The notes: generated by a model from the sequence alone, not told the origin. Numbered from the stretch's first letter, positions 33,890-46,880 are shown. The stretch: DNA of 64,000 nucleotides from Amaurobius ferox (GCA_951213105.1 OX578138.1:92792914-92856913), one strand, 5' to 3'. Translations and numbers: made by a program.

Positions 33890-34010
33890 TTCAAGCCTCA
33901 ATCGGGAATCGAACCCGGAATCTTTGAATTGGCCAGCCAACGCTCTACCATTAAGTTACTGGGAAGAAATTGTAAGCTCATATTGTCGAACTGGACTCTA
34001 CAACACTTAT
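33890..34010 (-). repeat. tRNA-like (SINE-type) repeat, copy S4
   Basis: The minus strand reads CAGTAACTTAATGGTAGAGC and CCGGGTTCGATTCCCG. Same repeat and orientation as S3, 380 bp away. Confidence 0.65.
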
Positions 34011-34296
34011 AATATTGACTACGAAACAGTCCCTAAAGGATTAAATATTTCATCAAGCCAACATGTTCGACGCTAAGCAGCATATATATTAAAATAGCAA
34101 ATCATTTTTTAAAGTGTTAATTTTCCTGCCTTTCAGAGGACAAAATATTAGTTTATTATACGTATTACGGTCCGTTTTAAACAGTAAAACATAAACAGAT
34201 TTAAGAACTTTTGATTGAACCGTGTACTTGATGTTTTTCAATATCCCCAAGACATCCTTAATCTAATCGTATTTGCTGTATTCAGAAAAGAAAATA

Positions 34297-35275
34297 CAGT
34301 ATGGTCATTATTAAAGTAAAGATGTTTAGAGCCCGATAGTGAGAAAAACTGTTGGACCAAACTCAACCAAATTTGTAGTAAATAATATTTAGACCATGGG
34401 GTTTTGATTTGTAAAAGAAAAAAAATAGTTCGGATTTTTGCCACCGCGGACCGTAGTGGCGCTTGTAAGGTCCATTTTTGGAGTAAAATAAGCATAAGAA
34501 GTACAGAAAGTTCCGTCAATGCTGAGAGGTATCGAACAATGCTGCTGAACTTTGTTATTCCGCAACTTTAGCAGCCTGGATGTCTTGAATCTACGATATT
34601 TGTGCAGGATAGTCACCCCCTCATATTGGATTGCACGTACAGGAAGTACTACGACAGCATTTTACCAACAACCGAATAATTAGACGAGCTTTTCCTCTGA
34701 AGTGGCCAGTTCTTTCACCTGGTCTGACCCTTTGTTGGTCACCTGGTCAGCCCTTTGGCTGTGGGGTCATATAAAGCTCTTGGTATACCAAGGCACGGTG
34801 GATAATTTAGCCACTTTAAAGGACCGAATAACATTGCACGTGAAGCAAATCAATAGAAATGTCTTGCATTCTGCAGGAGAGAATGCTGTTCAGAGAATGC
34901 ACTTTTTGGAACATATGCAAGGGAAATACATTGAATCACACATGTAAATGATGTTAATATGAAAATTAATGGCATACGCATGTAAATGTAAAATGCAAAT
35001 GTAAGTGTAAAATGTACTAAATACGTGTAAAATGTAACTGTGATGTCCTTTTCAAAATGCATATAAAGTGTTAACTATCTGTACTTCCTATGCCTATTTT
35101 ACTTCAAAAATGGACTTTACAGCGCCACTTTGGCCCGTGGGGACAAAAATCCGAACTATTTTTTTAAATCAAAACCCCATGGTCTAAATAGTATTTACTG
35201 TAAATTTGAGTTTGGCCCAACAGTTTTCTCACTATCGGGCTCTAAACACATCTACTTTAATTATGGCCACCCTGT
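34297..35275 (+). mobile_element. mariner-type element with about 200-bp terminal inverted repeats
   Basis: Left terminus CAGTATGGTCATTATTAAAG and right terminus (inverse) CAGGGTGGCCATAATTAAAG, both flanked by TA. The repeats continue inward for about 200 bp (TTTAGAGCCCGATAGTGAG, AACCCCATGGTCTAAAT-type blocks). The interior holds a decayed transposase end. Confidence 0.8.
34510..34950 (+). pseudogene. Tc1/mariner-superfamily transposase C-terminal remnant
   Basis: Frames with stops and shifts show F-V-I-P-Q-L, then F-V-Q-D-S-H-P (one catalytic Asp and the QD motif), then K-W-P-V-L-S-P-G-L-T, where the usual SPDLTP catalytic Asp is Gly. After a short insertion comes W-G-H-I-K-L-L-V-Y-Q, the counterpart of the WGYLKSLVY block, and a final segment V-Q-R-M-H-F-L-E-H. 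The N-terminal half is absent. Not functional. Confidence 0.7.
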
Positions 35276-35439
35276 ATATGGATTTACTATTTTTTACATA
35301 ATTATTCTTGTGAATATAATATACCACAAACTCACTATAAGTGTGCCAGGTTTCTATAAATATTGCGAATAAAAAATAATAAAAACACAACAAAATTTGA
35401 TATTTTAAAAAAAAATTTGTGTTTTTCAACCACATGGCA

Positions 35440-36070
35440 TGGCTCCTCTTGAGATTTATTACCACTCAAATTATACAAACAGAGAAAAAAATCAGATTAT
35501 TCGAACTTCAAAAGACTCGAATATATGAGATTTTAATGGCTCTCTTATCTCTAAAAAAAACCGTCTTCATCAAGAACAATTCCCAACGTTAACACTTACC
35601 AAATTAGTCCTAAAGGTTCTGCTGCGATTCATCCACTAAAAGGACATAAGTCACTCTCCTAAATTAAGTTCGTTCGAACATGCAAACAACACCGCTCATT
35701 AAGGATTTTCTTTATAAAAATCGCCCCATTTATCCGGTTATAAAAGTAATTTCATCGCAGCTTAATGATGTCCTTACATCAGATAAAAGTTCTCTCTAAG
35801 AATAGAAGCTATTACAGTAATTTATAAATAGTAAATTATTATAGGAATAGTAGCCATCTTACGCTATTTTTGACATCCGAGTTTGGTTTTGAAAAAGTTC
35901 TTCTCATGTAATTAACTTCAAAGTTCATGAGAATGTTAGTATGGTGAATAATATTCACATTAAATTGTCATTTGTCCACAATGTTTAACGCACTTTCATA
36001 AAATTACTTGCTCAGTTTTTAACGCTCCGCGCGGTGAATAATATGAACATTAAATTGTCGTTTGAATAAT
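35440..36070 (+). repeat. dispersed repeat R1, first copy
   Basis: Aligns over about 500 bp with 59510-60060 in the same orientation: AATTAGTC, GCTCATTAAG, CATCAGATAAAAGT, CACATTAAATTGTCATTTG. Clearly diverged. Non-coding; class unknown. Confidence 0.65.
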
Positions 36071-36099
36071 ATTTAATATATGCCTACATAAAATTCTTA

Positions 36100-37010
36100 C
36101 TGTATTGATTAGTGTTTGAACAATAAAAATTATCAATATAGTAATGAACAGAAATATTTCCGCACTATTATTTAAAGTTTGAAAGGGGTAATTTTCGTTC
36201 TTTGGAAAAGTATACAACATAATAGAATATCATTTTTCCGATTTTAAACATAAAGTATTGTAAATAAAATAAATTTTATCATAATTACATTTTTGCCTGG
36301 TTTATATCCATTACGACCTTCAATTTTACTAATTACGGAGATTATTGATAATTTCAATTTAATATGATTATTACTGTTTTATGTTGACAAATATTTTAGA
36401 AACCCATATATTATAGTACAGGCAATCTTCTACTAATGCACGGGTATATATATATATATATATATATACCTTTTAATCTACGAGAATATAAGTAGTATTG
36501 GATATCTTCCCATAAAATTTTAGCTCTTTTATTTTGGCAAATATTGGAATCAATTACAACTTTAAAGTTTAAAGATTAGGGAAATATTGAAAATTTCAAT
36601 TTATTATGTCATCTGTTTTATTTTGAAAAAATATTTTTGAAACTTATATATTACAGTTTGTGTAATCTCCTATTATTATACAATTATATCTTCTAATCTA
36701 CAATAATGTAAGTATTACTGGTATATCTACAATTTCATGCAATTTCCATTTTGGCATACATTGATTCAATTTGATATATTTTATAAAATTGTTTACAAAC
36801 GGAACCAGGATTTTTTTATTCTTCAGATATATCTGTAAAAATAAATTTGCATTGCGAGAACAGAGATTCATAAACTTCATTTTAAGTGTATTAATTTAAA
36901 TATTTTAATAGAATGTTTTGAATAATAATGTCATTTATAATACAATAGGAATTTCACATGCTTGTGAATTTTAAGTAGCAAAAATAATGTATAATCCGTA
37001 CGATAAACGG
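36100..37010 (-). repeat. family D repeat, copy D2
   Basis: Its inverse contains words shared with 52278-52900: TAGTAGAAGATT, AATCTACGAGAATATAAGTA (inverse) and a terminal CCGTACGATAAACGG-like block. Two internal tandem units lie at about 36390-36560 and 36625-36800. A (TA)n run lies at 36448-36470. Confidence 0.5.
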
Positions 37011-37101
37011 ATAATAGGTGTATATGTTACGGGTAAAACCCGAAATGGGTATTGACCTAGGTTTATCAGGATATATCTAACTTTACCCAACCTCTCTGGT
37101 T

Positions 37102-37143
37102 AAAGCCCGAAATGAAATGGAAATTGTATTCATTTCGGGCTTT
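37102..37143. other. perfect 15-bp stem hairpin
   Basis: AAAGCCCGAAATGAA (37102-37116) and TTCATTTCGGGCTTT (37129-37143) are perfectly complementary around a 12-nt loop. Just upstream (37023-37048) related words occur (GGGTAAAACCCGAAATGGG). It could be the terminal hairpin of a Helitron-like element or a small-RNA precursor. No T-run follows. Confidence 0.7.
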
Positions 37144-37782
37144 GATCGTTTAATGCGTGAATTATCCAGGCGATTATGAGTAAAGTTGCGTATTAATTAC
37201 TTCATTCAAAGACTTCTGAGCATGCGCTCTGTGTTTTTATGGTTCTGAGCAAAAGGGAACCTGGCCGTTCTACTGGGAACTGATTAACAGTTAGCAATGG
37301 CTGCGGAGATAAAAAAAGTGTGTATCGTTTAAAAAACGTTTTAAAAAAAAATATTAACGAATTAAATGTTTCAATAGACTCCAGCAACTTTATAAGTGAA
37401 GAGCACCTAGGATTTTCACAGTCCCTATAACCATCACAAACATCTTAATTTTACAATTTATTATGTTATTAATATTGTATGATTTTTATTACTTTTAATA
37501 TTTTACATAATTAATAAACAAAAGAGAATATTCTTAGTTAGTGTAAAATGATTTAATCCATACAAGACGTAGTAGAATTATTTGGGTGAAGTTGAAAATT
37601 TAAACTAAAACTAGCTGCAGTACTTGCAGTTCATTGCTGGTTATATAAAAATAGTTAATTAAAATATCTGGTACTTTCTTGATTATCACTAGCTAAATGG
37701 GTAGGTTATGATAGAAACCAAATTGGCTGATATTCGTTAATGATGGAAACCAAAATGGCTGATATTCGACTGATCTGACATA

Positions 37783-40362
37783 AAGTAGAGAAATATTTAG
37801 AATGATGGATAAATTTAGAATAGAGAAACATTATCCTATTACACCAGTAGCTCCCATATAACAAGAGGTATCAAAATTTACGATTAAATATATCACCCAA
37901 GGACCCTTTCATAGTAGAGAAATATTTAGAATAATTGATAAATTTAGAATAGAAAACATTAACCTATTACACCAGTAGCTCCCATATAACGGGAGATATC
38001 AAAATTTACGATTAAAAATATCACCCAAGGACCCTTTCATAGTAGATAATTATTTAGAATAATTGATAAATTTAGAATAGAGAAACATTATCCTATTATA
38101 CCGGTAGCTCCCATCTAACGAGAGATATCAAAATTTAAGATTAAAAATATCACCCAAGGAAACTTTCATAGTAGAGAAATATTTAAAATAAGTGATAAAT
38201 TTAGAATAGAGAAACATTATCCTATTATACCGGTAGCTCCCATCTAACGAGAGACATCAAAATGTACAATTAAAAATATCACCAAAGGACTGTTTCATAG
38301 TAGAGAAATATTTATAATAATTGATAAATTTAGAATAGAGAAACATTATCCTATTATACCGGTAGCTCCCATCTAACGAGAGATATCAAAATTTACGATT
38401 AAAAATATCACCCAAGGAAACTTTCATAGTAGAGAAATATTTATAATAATTGATAAATTTAGAATAGAGAAACATTATCCTATTATACCGGTAGCTCCCA
38501 TCTAACGAGAGATATCAAAATTTACGATTAAAAATATCACCCAAGGAAACTTTCATAGTAGAGAAATATTTATAATAATTGATAAATTTAGAATAGAGAA
38601 ACATTATCCTATTATACCGGTAGCTCCCATCTAACGAGAGATATCAAAATTTAAGATTAAAAATATCACCCAAGGAAACTTTCATAGTAGAGAAATATTT
38701 ATAATAATTGATAAATTTAGAATAGAGAAACATTATCCTATTATACCGGTAGCTCCCATCTAACGAGAGATATCAAAATTTACGATTAAAAATATCACCC
38801 AAGGAAACTTTCATAGTAGAGAAATATTTATAATAATTGATAAATTTAGAATAGAGAAACATTATCCTATTATACCGGTATCTCCCATCTAACGAGAGAT
38901 ATCAAAATTTAAGATTAAAAATATCACCCAAGGAAACTTTCATAGTAGAGAAATATTTATACTAATTGATAAATTTAGAATAGAGAAACATTATCCTATT
39001 ATACCGGTAGCTCCCATCTAACGAGAGATATCAAAATTTACGATTAAAAATATCCCCCAAGGAAACTTTCATAGTAGAGAAATATTTATAATAATTGATA
39101 AATTTAGAATAGAGAAACATTATCCTATTATACCGGTAGCTCCCATCTAACAAGAGATATCAAAATTTACGATTAAAAATATCACCCAAGGAAACTTTCA
39201 TAGTAAAGAAATATTTATAATAATTGATAAATTTAGAATAGAGAAACATTATCCTATTATACCGGTAGCTCCCATCTAACGAGAGATATCAAAATTTACG
39301 ATTAAAAATATCACCCAAGGAAACTTTCATAGTAGAGAAATATTTATAATAATTGATAAATTTAGAATAGAGAAACATTATCCTATTATACCGGTAGCTC
39401 CCATCTAACGAGAGATATCAAAATTTACGATTAAAAATATCACCCAAGGAAACTTTTATAGTAGAGAAATATTTATAATAATTGATAAATTTAGAATAGA
39501 GAAACATTATCCTATTATACCGGTAGCTCCCATCTAACGAGAGATATCAAAATTTACGATTAAAAATATCCCCCAAGGAAACTTTCATAGTAGAGAAATA
39601 TTTATAATAATTGATAAATTTAGAATAGAGAAACATTATCCTATTATACCGGTAGCTCCCATCTAACAAGAGATATCAAAATTTACGATTAAAAATATCA
39701 CCCAAGGAAACTTTCATAGTAAAGAAATATTTATAATAATTGATAAATTTAGAATAGAGAAACATTATCCTATTATACCGGTAGCTCCCATCTAACGAGA
39801 GATATCAAAATTTACGATTAAAAATATCACCCAAGGAAACTTTCATAGTAGAGAAATATTTATAATAATTGATAAATTTAGAATAGAGAAACATTATCCT
39901 ATTATACCGGTAGCTCCCATCTAACGAGAGATATCAAAATTTACGATTAAAAATATCACCCAAGGAAACTTTTATAGTAGAGAAATATTTATAATAATTG
40001 ATAAATTTAGAATAGAGAAACATTATCCTATTATACCGGTAGCTCCCATCTAACGAGAGATATCAAAATTTACGATTAAAAATATCACCCAAGGAAACTT
40101 TCATAGTAGAGAAATATTTATAATAATTGATAAATTTAGAATAGAGAAACATTATCCTATTATACCGGTAGCTCCCATCTAACGAGAGATATCAAAATTT
40201 ACGATTAAAAATATCACCCAAGGAAACTTTCATAGTAGAGAAATATTTATAATAATTGATAAATTTAGAATAGAGAAACATTATCCTATTATACCGGTAG
40301 CTCCCATCTAACGAGAGATATCAAAATTCACGATTAAAAATATCACCCAAGGAAACTTTCAT
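37783..40362 (+). repeat. 129-bp satellite array, 20 units
   Basis: The word CCRGTAGCTCCCAT recurs at 37844, 37972, 38101 and then every 129 bp to 40294, giving 20 units in 2580 bp. The first two units are the most diverged (CCAGTAGCTCCCATATAAC). Marker variants CCCCCAAGG, CAAGAGAT, TAGTAAAG and ACTTTTATAG recur exactly 516 bp apart, which shows a four-unit higher-order repeat duplicated near the middle. There is no open frame of note and no spacer diversity of CRISPR type. Confidence 0.97.
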
Positions 40363-41313
40363 AAACACATGCAATAGGTGAACAATAATTATATTTTGCG
40401 GCAGTCACTTGAATTTATCATCATTTCCATATTGTAATGAATTTAGGATGTTTTAAAAATGAAAAATTCAAAAAAGCAGAAATCTGAAAAAAAGTTCTTT
40501 CCATTCTTTTCTTTGTCTTTCAAAAATACATCTTACAGAATATCTGGAAAAAACAGATGACTAAATATTCTCTTTTGGTCGGCCGCTGATAAATTAATTA
40601 AAAACAAAATACTTTTTTAAAACATTAATTAAAATATAGATTTATTTTTTCTCGCATTTTGGAGTCCTTACTAATTATTCCCAATCTATGATTTCTTAAT
40701 GTTTTACCTTATTTAACATTCGATATCAAATCGACGTTTTCGAAAGTTCTCAAACAAGCACATTTGATAACAAATTGTCTTGGGACTTCAAATGACTTTC
40801 CTATTCGCAAACTAAATACGTTTGATGAAATTCAAAAGTGTTTTAAATTTTACTATAGACAGTTCGTAGCCACTATTTAGTCAGACTTCTCCGAAACATT
40901 AATATATTCGTCATTTTTTCTAAAAGCTATAAGTGGTGGACTGAAAGGATTTTAATGCTCATTACCTGATTAAAACTACCTGAGATCATTGCCATGGAGC
41001 CAATAAGTAGGAATCCAGTCTATGTTTTTAAAAAGTGTAGGAAAAGTTGGTCCTATCCACTATCAATTTATTTTACCTGTGGACATTGACATACACTACC
41101 CAAATTGAACAAAATCACGTTTTTTGCACAATGTAGGGAAGGTCGTTTTGTGGTATTTATTGAGTATACTACTTGATTAAATGTCTATATAGTCCATTTG
41201 TAGGATCCTAGACTATTTTTTTAAAAAGTGCAAATAAAGTGGGTGTATGGCCACCAGCTAATACAACTCATGAAATTTGCCATACAATTCATAAATTGTC
41301 CATTATCTCACTT
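40363..41313. other. unassigned AT-rich interval
   Basis: No domain, RNA gene or repeat recognised. Confidence 0.4.
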
Positions 41314-42060
41314 TTTACTTTCCCTGCAATACATGGTAATGTATAGGGAAAGTATTGGAATCATGCCGAAAATCGCAACTCGAGCTTTCGACGGATCTAC
41401 GCGTTTCGAGACCTCTAGAATACGAAAAAACTATTTTTAGCGTGACGTCTGTGTGTGTGTCTGTGTGTGTGCAGATTTTTTATCCACTCTAACTAAAAAA
41501 CTAATGGACCGAATTTCATAAAATTTGGTAGGTATATCACTTGTGGGCGGATCTGGTGCTGATTAATTTTGGGTACGATTCGGAATAAAATAACCCGCCT
41601 TTTTTTGCAAAATGGCCCGCAAAAGCTTGTATCCACTCTAGTTGAAAAACTAAAGGACCGAATTAAACAAAATTTAGGAGGTAAGTCACTTGTGGGACAT
41701 CCTGGTGCTGATTAGATTTTGGTAAGATTAGGAAAAAAATAACCTGCCTTTTTTTGCAAAATGGCACGCAAAAATCGACAAAATCTAAAATCAAAAACTA
41801 TGTATGCTGAAATAATCCATTAAATGCTTGTTTTATACGTAATTTTTAACGAAGAAAAGAATAAGACCAATCCCATTAAACTAGGTCTAGCCGTTCTCGA
41901 GATATTTTAGTTTTTGTTTTTTTCTCTACGCCACCTTTGAAAATGAGTCCAGTTACCAAATGAGAATGAAAATTGAATTAATAGTGAATTAAATGTCATT
42001 AAAATAAGACAATGTGTATATAAGTCTGCAGGGAAAGTCATGTCCTGCCCACATCAGATT
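41314..42060 (-). mobile_element. family B element, copy B4 (left of head-to-head pair)
   Basis: Begins with the inverse 3' hairpin (TACTTTCCCTGCAATACATG and ATGTATAGGGAAAGTA) and ends GTCATGTCCTGCCCACATCAGA. The element's own 5' ACTTTCCCTGCA and 3' TGCAGGGAAAGT are inverse, a 12-bp subterminal inverted repeat. Contains the GCGGGCCATT module. Confidence 0.85.
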
Positions 42061-42200
42061 TTTCTAATATTGTAGGATAGATCAGCTGATGACCGCTATT
42101 GATTTATGTAAATCGGACGCAATGATTGGCATCCGCCCTCATACGAAGCCAACCACTTATGAATTTTCCTAAAATCTTCGGATGATGGATCATTAAAAAA

Positions 42201-43011
42201 TCTGATGTGGGCAGCACATGACTTTTCCTGCACACTTATATCCACATTCTCTTTATTTTAATTAAATTTATTTCACTTTTAATTCAATTTTCTTTCTCAT
42301 TCAGTAACCGAACTTATTTTCAAAGGTAGCTTAGAGAAAATACGAAAAACTAAAATATCACGAGAACGGCTAGTCGTAGTGTAATGGAGATGGTCTTATT
42401 CTTTCCTTCGTTAAAAATTACGTATTAAACAAGCATTTAATGGATATATTTGAGCATACGTAGTTCTTTAGTTTAGATTTTGACGATTTTTGCGGGCCAT
42501 TTTGCAAAAAAAGGCAGGTTATTTTTTTTCGATTCATACTAAAATCTAATCAGCACCAGGATGACGCACAAGTGACTTATCTACCGAATTTTGTGAAATT
42601 CGATCCATTAGTTTTTCAGTTAGAGTGGATGCAAACTTCTGCGGGCCATTTCGCAAAAAAAGGCGGGTTCTTTTATCCCGAATCGTACCCAAAACTAATC
42701 TGCTCCAGACTCGCCCACAAGTAACTTATATACCAAATTTTGTGAAATTCGGTCCATTAGTTTTTTAATTAAAGTGGATACAAAATCTGCACAGACAGAC
42801 ACACAGACAGACAGACACACAGACAGACAGACACATAGACACAGACACAGACACACAGACACACATACACACACACAGACGTCACGCTAAAAATAGTTTT
42901 TTCGTATTCTAGAGATCTTGAAACGTGTAGATCCGTCGAAAACTCGAGTTGCGATTTTCGACATGATTCCAATACTTTCCCTATACATTACCATGTATTA
43001 CAGGGAAAGTA
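42201..43011 (+). mobile_element. family B element, copy B5 (right of head-to-head pair)
   Basis: TCTGATGTGGGCAGCACATG start, two tandem copies of a roughly 170-bp GCGGGCCATTTYGCAAAAAA module, a GACA/CA microsatellite at 42788-42873, and a 3' hairpin ACTTTCCCTATAC...CAGGGAAAGT. Faces B4 across about 140 bp. Confidence 0.85.
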
Positions 43012-43424
43012 AAAAGTATATAGAACTATATCACGGTAGTATGTAACATATAACCACGCAGAGAAAACCATTTTGACTAATCACATAACTTGAATATACA
43101 GGTCGATACACAGATAGAAACAAATTTAGCCTTATTGTATTACATTTTAGCTAACAATGTTTGACAGAAAAAATTATTTTATAATATACCGATGAGTTTC
43201 AGGAGCTTAAAACAGCTGAAACAAATGCAGAAAGTACGGAGCCACACATATTTTAATAATGTAAATATTTTACCTATCTGGCAAATTCATTTTTATCCAA
43301 GCTGGGCTGGTTGTAGTGTTGGAAAAACCTAGATTTATCCAGTCATTTTGGATAATATGCGGGCTTTATATGGATAAATTAAGGTTTATACAAGGTCGGG
43401 CTTTACGCTTTACCCGTAACACAT

Positions 43425-43502
<78 letters not shown>

Positions 43503-43503
43503 A
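43425..43503. repeat. compound CA/TA/TG microsatellite
   Basis: (CA)n, (TA)n, (TG)n, TAAA and a second (TA)n run in succession. The central part is itself palindromic. Confidence 0.9.
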
Positions 43504-43654
43504 GAGAAAATTTTTCACACGGGATACCGCTGTTGGCGAGTTATGAAGATATTTTTATCTCCAAAACAAATATTTTATATTTACTAGCTTAAAAGTTTAG
43601 CATTAAAGCTATATATAGTAGGCAAGGAAATTCTTATTTTCTCTTTCCCTATAT

Positions 43655-44110
43655 ACATACTATAAGGTGTATTTTGCACAAACACACATATTTTTTCATT
43701 ATTTTAGATAGGAGATAGAATACGTTTGTATTGCTTTTCAATGTAAAATACTTGATAGAAACTAAAAAAGTCGTGCATTTAGGCGAATGTAAATGTATGT
43801 AAGTATTCTTCTTGGATATACCCCACCACACATTGGAAAATACATGCATAGAATTCATTTTAAGGGTTCATAATATAAATTTGCACAAAAGACATATGTC
43901 TTTATTATTATATATACATACGTATTATGTATTATAAAATAGAATACGTTTGAAATACATTTGAATGTAAAATACTTGATGAAAATCAGAAAATACGTTA
44001 TTTTATGTGAAGTTAAAAATATTTAAGCATTCTTCATTGATACAATCTCCCCACATTGGGAAATACTTGCATCAAACATATTTTCATGGTTCATATTATA
44101 TTTTTCTGCC
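43655..44110. repeat. tandem duplication, two units of about 220 bp
   Basis: Shared blocks include ATAGAATACGTTTG, AATGTAAAATACTTGAT, TATTCTTC and CACATTGGRAAATAC, in the same order twice. Moderately diverged. Confidence 0.7.
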
Positions 44111-44159
44111 CCCTTGAACATGAGCATTTGGTCTGTGTAATTCATAAGAGATTCATTTC

Positions 44160-45090
44160 TTTACACTTTCCAACATAGTTGAAAAGTGTTTATGACTTCG
44201 TTCATTCTGTCTGCCTGTCCGTTTGTACGATAACTGCCGTAAAGATGACTTTATCAAAATGAAAGTTTAGTATGTTGTTGAGACGGTCTGTGGGACATAT
44301 GCAAATGTAAAGTAATAATATCATCCAATTAGTTTTGGATTTAACCCAGGTTGAAAATGTGAAATACATTGAACCCCGTGGGACGTAATTTTTCGAACAT
44401 TTTTTAAGCAAAGTTAAAATTGACAACTTGCTTCAAAAATTTTAGAAAATATTCAAATTATCCCATAAAATATATAAAAAAATTTCAGAAAAATATGTTC
44501 GGTAGTTTGTAAAATAAAGATTGAAATAATAATTACACCCTTATTATATGAAGAGTTCATCTAGCCCACTTCAAAATAAAATATGGTATCCATCTTTTTT
44601 CCCAGTGTAAAAATCGTAATTTTAAAATTTCTTTTAAATTTTTATTTAGTGTTGCATCCGTCCTAAAACCATTTTAATTTTACATATTTTTGTGCATCTA
44701 TATTCTGTGCCAACGTAATTACAATATTTTTGAGTTTAAAATGATCATCAAACTTTGATTAGTTTTACAACAAAGATTAATTTTAATATATACAAAATGT
44801 AAACAAGTGATTGTAAGATGAGTTGTATAAGATTTGCTGAACTTTCTTACACGCAGAATTATTGAGCTCAGGAGTTTGGAATATAAGTGATATGAATGAA
44901 ATATTTATTGATTTTACAGACAGAAGGTGATGCTTTTATGACATTGCCTTTTTTGATGAGGTTCCCAAATAAAATAAATTATTGTACTGTGATAATTTTA
45001 AAATTGTATCGCATTTCCGGTTTGTTTAAATAAAATTGCATTTTATTTTGAAAGTATTGCATAATCAAAACTTTACGCATGATCTTTCTT
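44160..45090 (+). mobile_element. family A element, copy A4, internally deleted
   Basis: Starts TTTACACTTTCCAACATAGTTG and ends ACGCATGATCTTTCTTC. Shorter than A6 because several internal degenerate units are missing. Confidence 0.75.
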
Positions 45091-45601
45091 CTTTATAATC
45101 AACCCAACTATTTTTAATTCCAGGGATTTAATGATCCACATAAAATTACAACTTACTGTATGGAAACATGTTTGTACTTTCAGAACTTTTGTTCTTCAAA
45201 ATTTAGTTAATCAATAAAATGCATATGATGAAAAACATCATACCATCTCACCTTACTGACCAGCGTATTTCTACCTTTAAATATAACAACTTTTACGAAT
45301 GGGGCATACAAGCGTAAAACGCAATAAAGCTTCAAATGATGCATAGTAATGAGCTTTAGAATTGGTTCATTACCTTGCATCAGCTTGCGCTCTGGCGTTT
45401 TGCAATATCAATGAATTTTTCACAAATTCAGCGAAATACGAATCACAAAAAATGAAAATGTTAGCTTATGTTTTTAATGAAAATGTTAGCTTATGCATAT
45501 AATTAGTTATACTATAGAAATATTTTTCGCTCCATTAAAAAAACTGGTGAAAGTAAAGGTTATTGAGTAGTAATAAAATAATCTAGCATAAGCGTCAATA
45601 T
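45091..45601. other. unassigned AT-rich interval
   Basis: No gene recognised. A 23-bp stretch is repeated near 45463-45500 (GAAAATGTTAGCTTATG twice). Confidence 0.45.
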
Positions 45602-46092
45602 TGTTACGAAAACGTATTCCCTAGAATTGTAGTTGTATACGCAGCATACAAGAATAAGTCCAAGTTTCTGGATAACTTACGTTTACTCACCAGCACAAAG
45701 TAAACAGAAACAATACACAGAAAAACAGCACATAAGTGCTATACTAATTTCACAGAATAAGCGATGTTGTTCTCAGAACATGGTCGAAAGCAATTTCACA
45801 AAATAGACGCTACTATTTTCAAAACATTGACAAAAATCACAGTCCATTGTAGCTCGTGTCATGTTCGTTCGTTAACTTCCCAAACTGAAACTCCAACGGT
45901 GTGATGAGTCCTATTTATAGTCTCCCCCATAGAAACTCCTAAAATTCTCTATATCTCAAAGAAAAATCGTTCTATCGAGAAGTTTCTGGAAGATTCCGGA
46001 ATTCGTCAAATGTCAGCCAAATTGACGACAAAATGCCAAATCTGAAACGTTTCTTTGAACTAGGACAATCTGACAATCCTGGGCTCACGTCA
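45602..46092 (-). mobile_element. possible solo LTR
   Basis: Minus strand: begins TGACGTGAGCCCAGG, contains a TATA-type CTATAAATAGGACTC in its middle, and ends ACGTTTTCGTAACA. A TG...CA frame, central TATA and CGTAACA end are typical of Gypsy-type LTRs. No matching target duplication was found, so the boundaries are uncertain. Confidence 0.35.
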
Positions 46093-46101
46093 TGATTGTA
46101 T

Positions 46102-46880
46102 TTTACTTTCCCTGCAAAACATGGTAATGTATAGGGAATGTATTGGAATCATGCCAAAAATCGCAACTGGAGTTTTCGACAGATCTACACGTTTTGAAAC
46201 CTCTAGAATACGAAAAAATTATTTTTAGCGTGACATCTGTGTGTGTCTGTCTGTGTGTCTGTTCAATGTATTTATCCACTCTACCACAAAAACTAATTAA
46301 CCGAATTTCATAAAATTTGGTAGGTAAGACCCTTGGGTGTGACCCTGGTGCTGATTAGTTTTTGGTACAATTCGTAAAGGGAAACCCGCCTTTTTTTGCG
46401 AAATGGCCCGCAAAAATCTTATGTTTTCACTCTAGCTGAAATACAGATTGACCAAATTTCACAAAATTTGGTAAATAAATCATATGTGGAATGGTGCTGA
46501 TTAGATTTTGGTACGATTCGGAAAAGAACAATCTGTCTCTTTTTACGAAATGGCCCGCAAAAATCTCCAATATCTAAAAACAGACTACGTATATTCAAAT
46601 GTATCAATTAAATGCTTGTTTTATACGTAATTTTTTACAAAGAAATGAATAAGAAAAACTCTATTACTCTAGTACTAACCATTCTCGAGATATTTGAGAT
46701 TTTTCGCATTTTTTTATGCCGCTTGTGGAAAAATGTTCAATTACCAAATAAAAGCAGAAATTGAATTAAAATGCAAAATTAGTGTCCTATTGTACATTTA
46801 AACTCAATTTAAAGAGTTTTTAAAGAAATAAAAAAATGAATTTGAGTCTGCAGGGAAAGTCATGTGCTGCCCACATCAGA
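46102..46880 (-). mobile_element. family B element, copy B6
   Basis: Runs from TTACTTTCCCTGCAAAACATG to CATGTGCTGCCCACATCAGA. Contains the GCGGGCCATT module twice and the GTCT/GTGT microsatellite at about 46230-46265. Same subgroup as B4 and B5. Confidence 0.85.

Noticed and set aside
37783..40362. CRISPR-like array
   Set aside because: The whole 129-bp unit repeats. There are no short repeats with unique spacers and no cas-like genes, and the context is eukaryotic.
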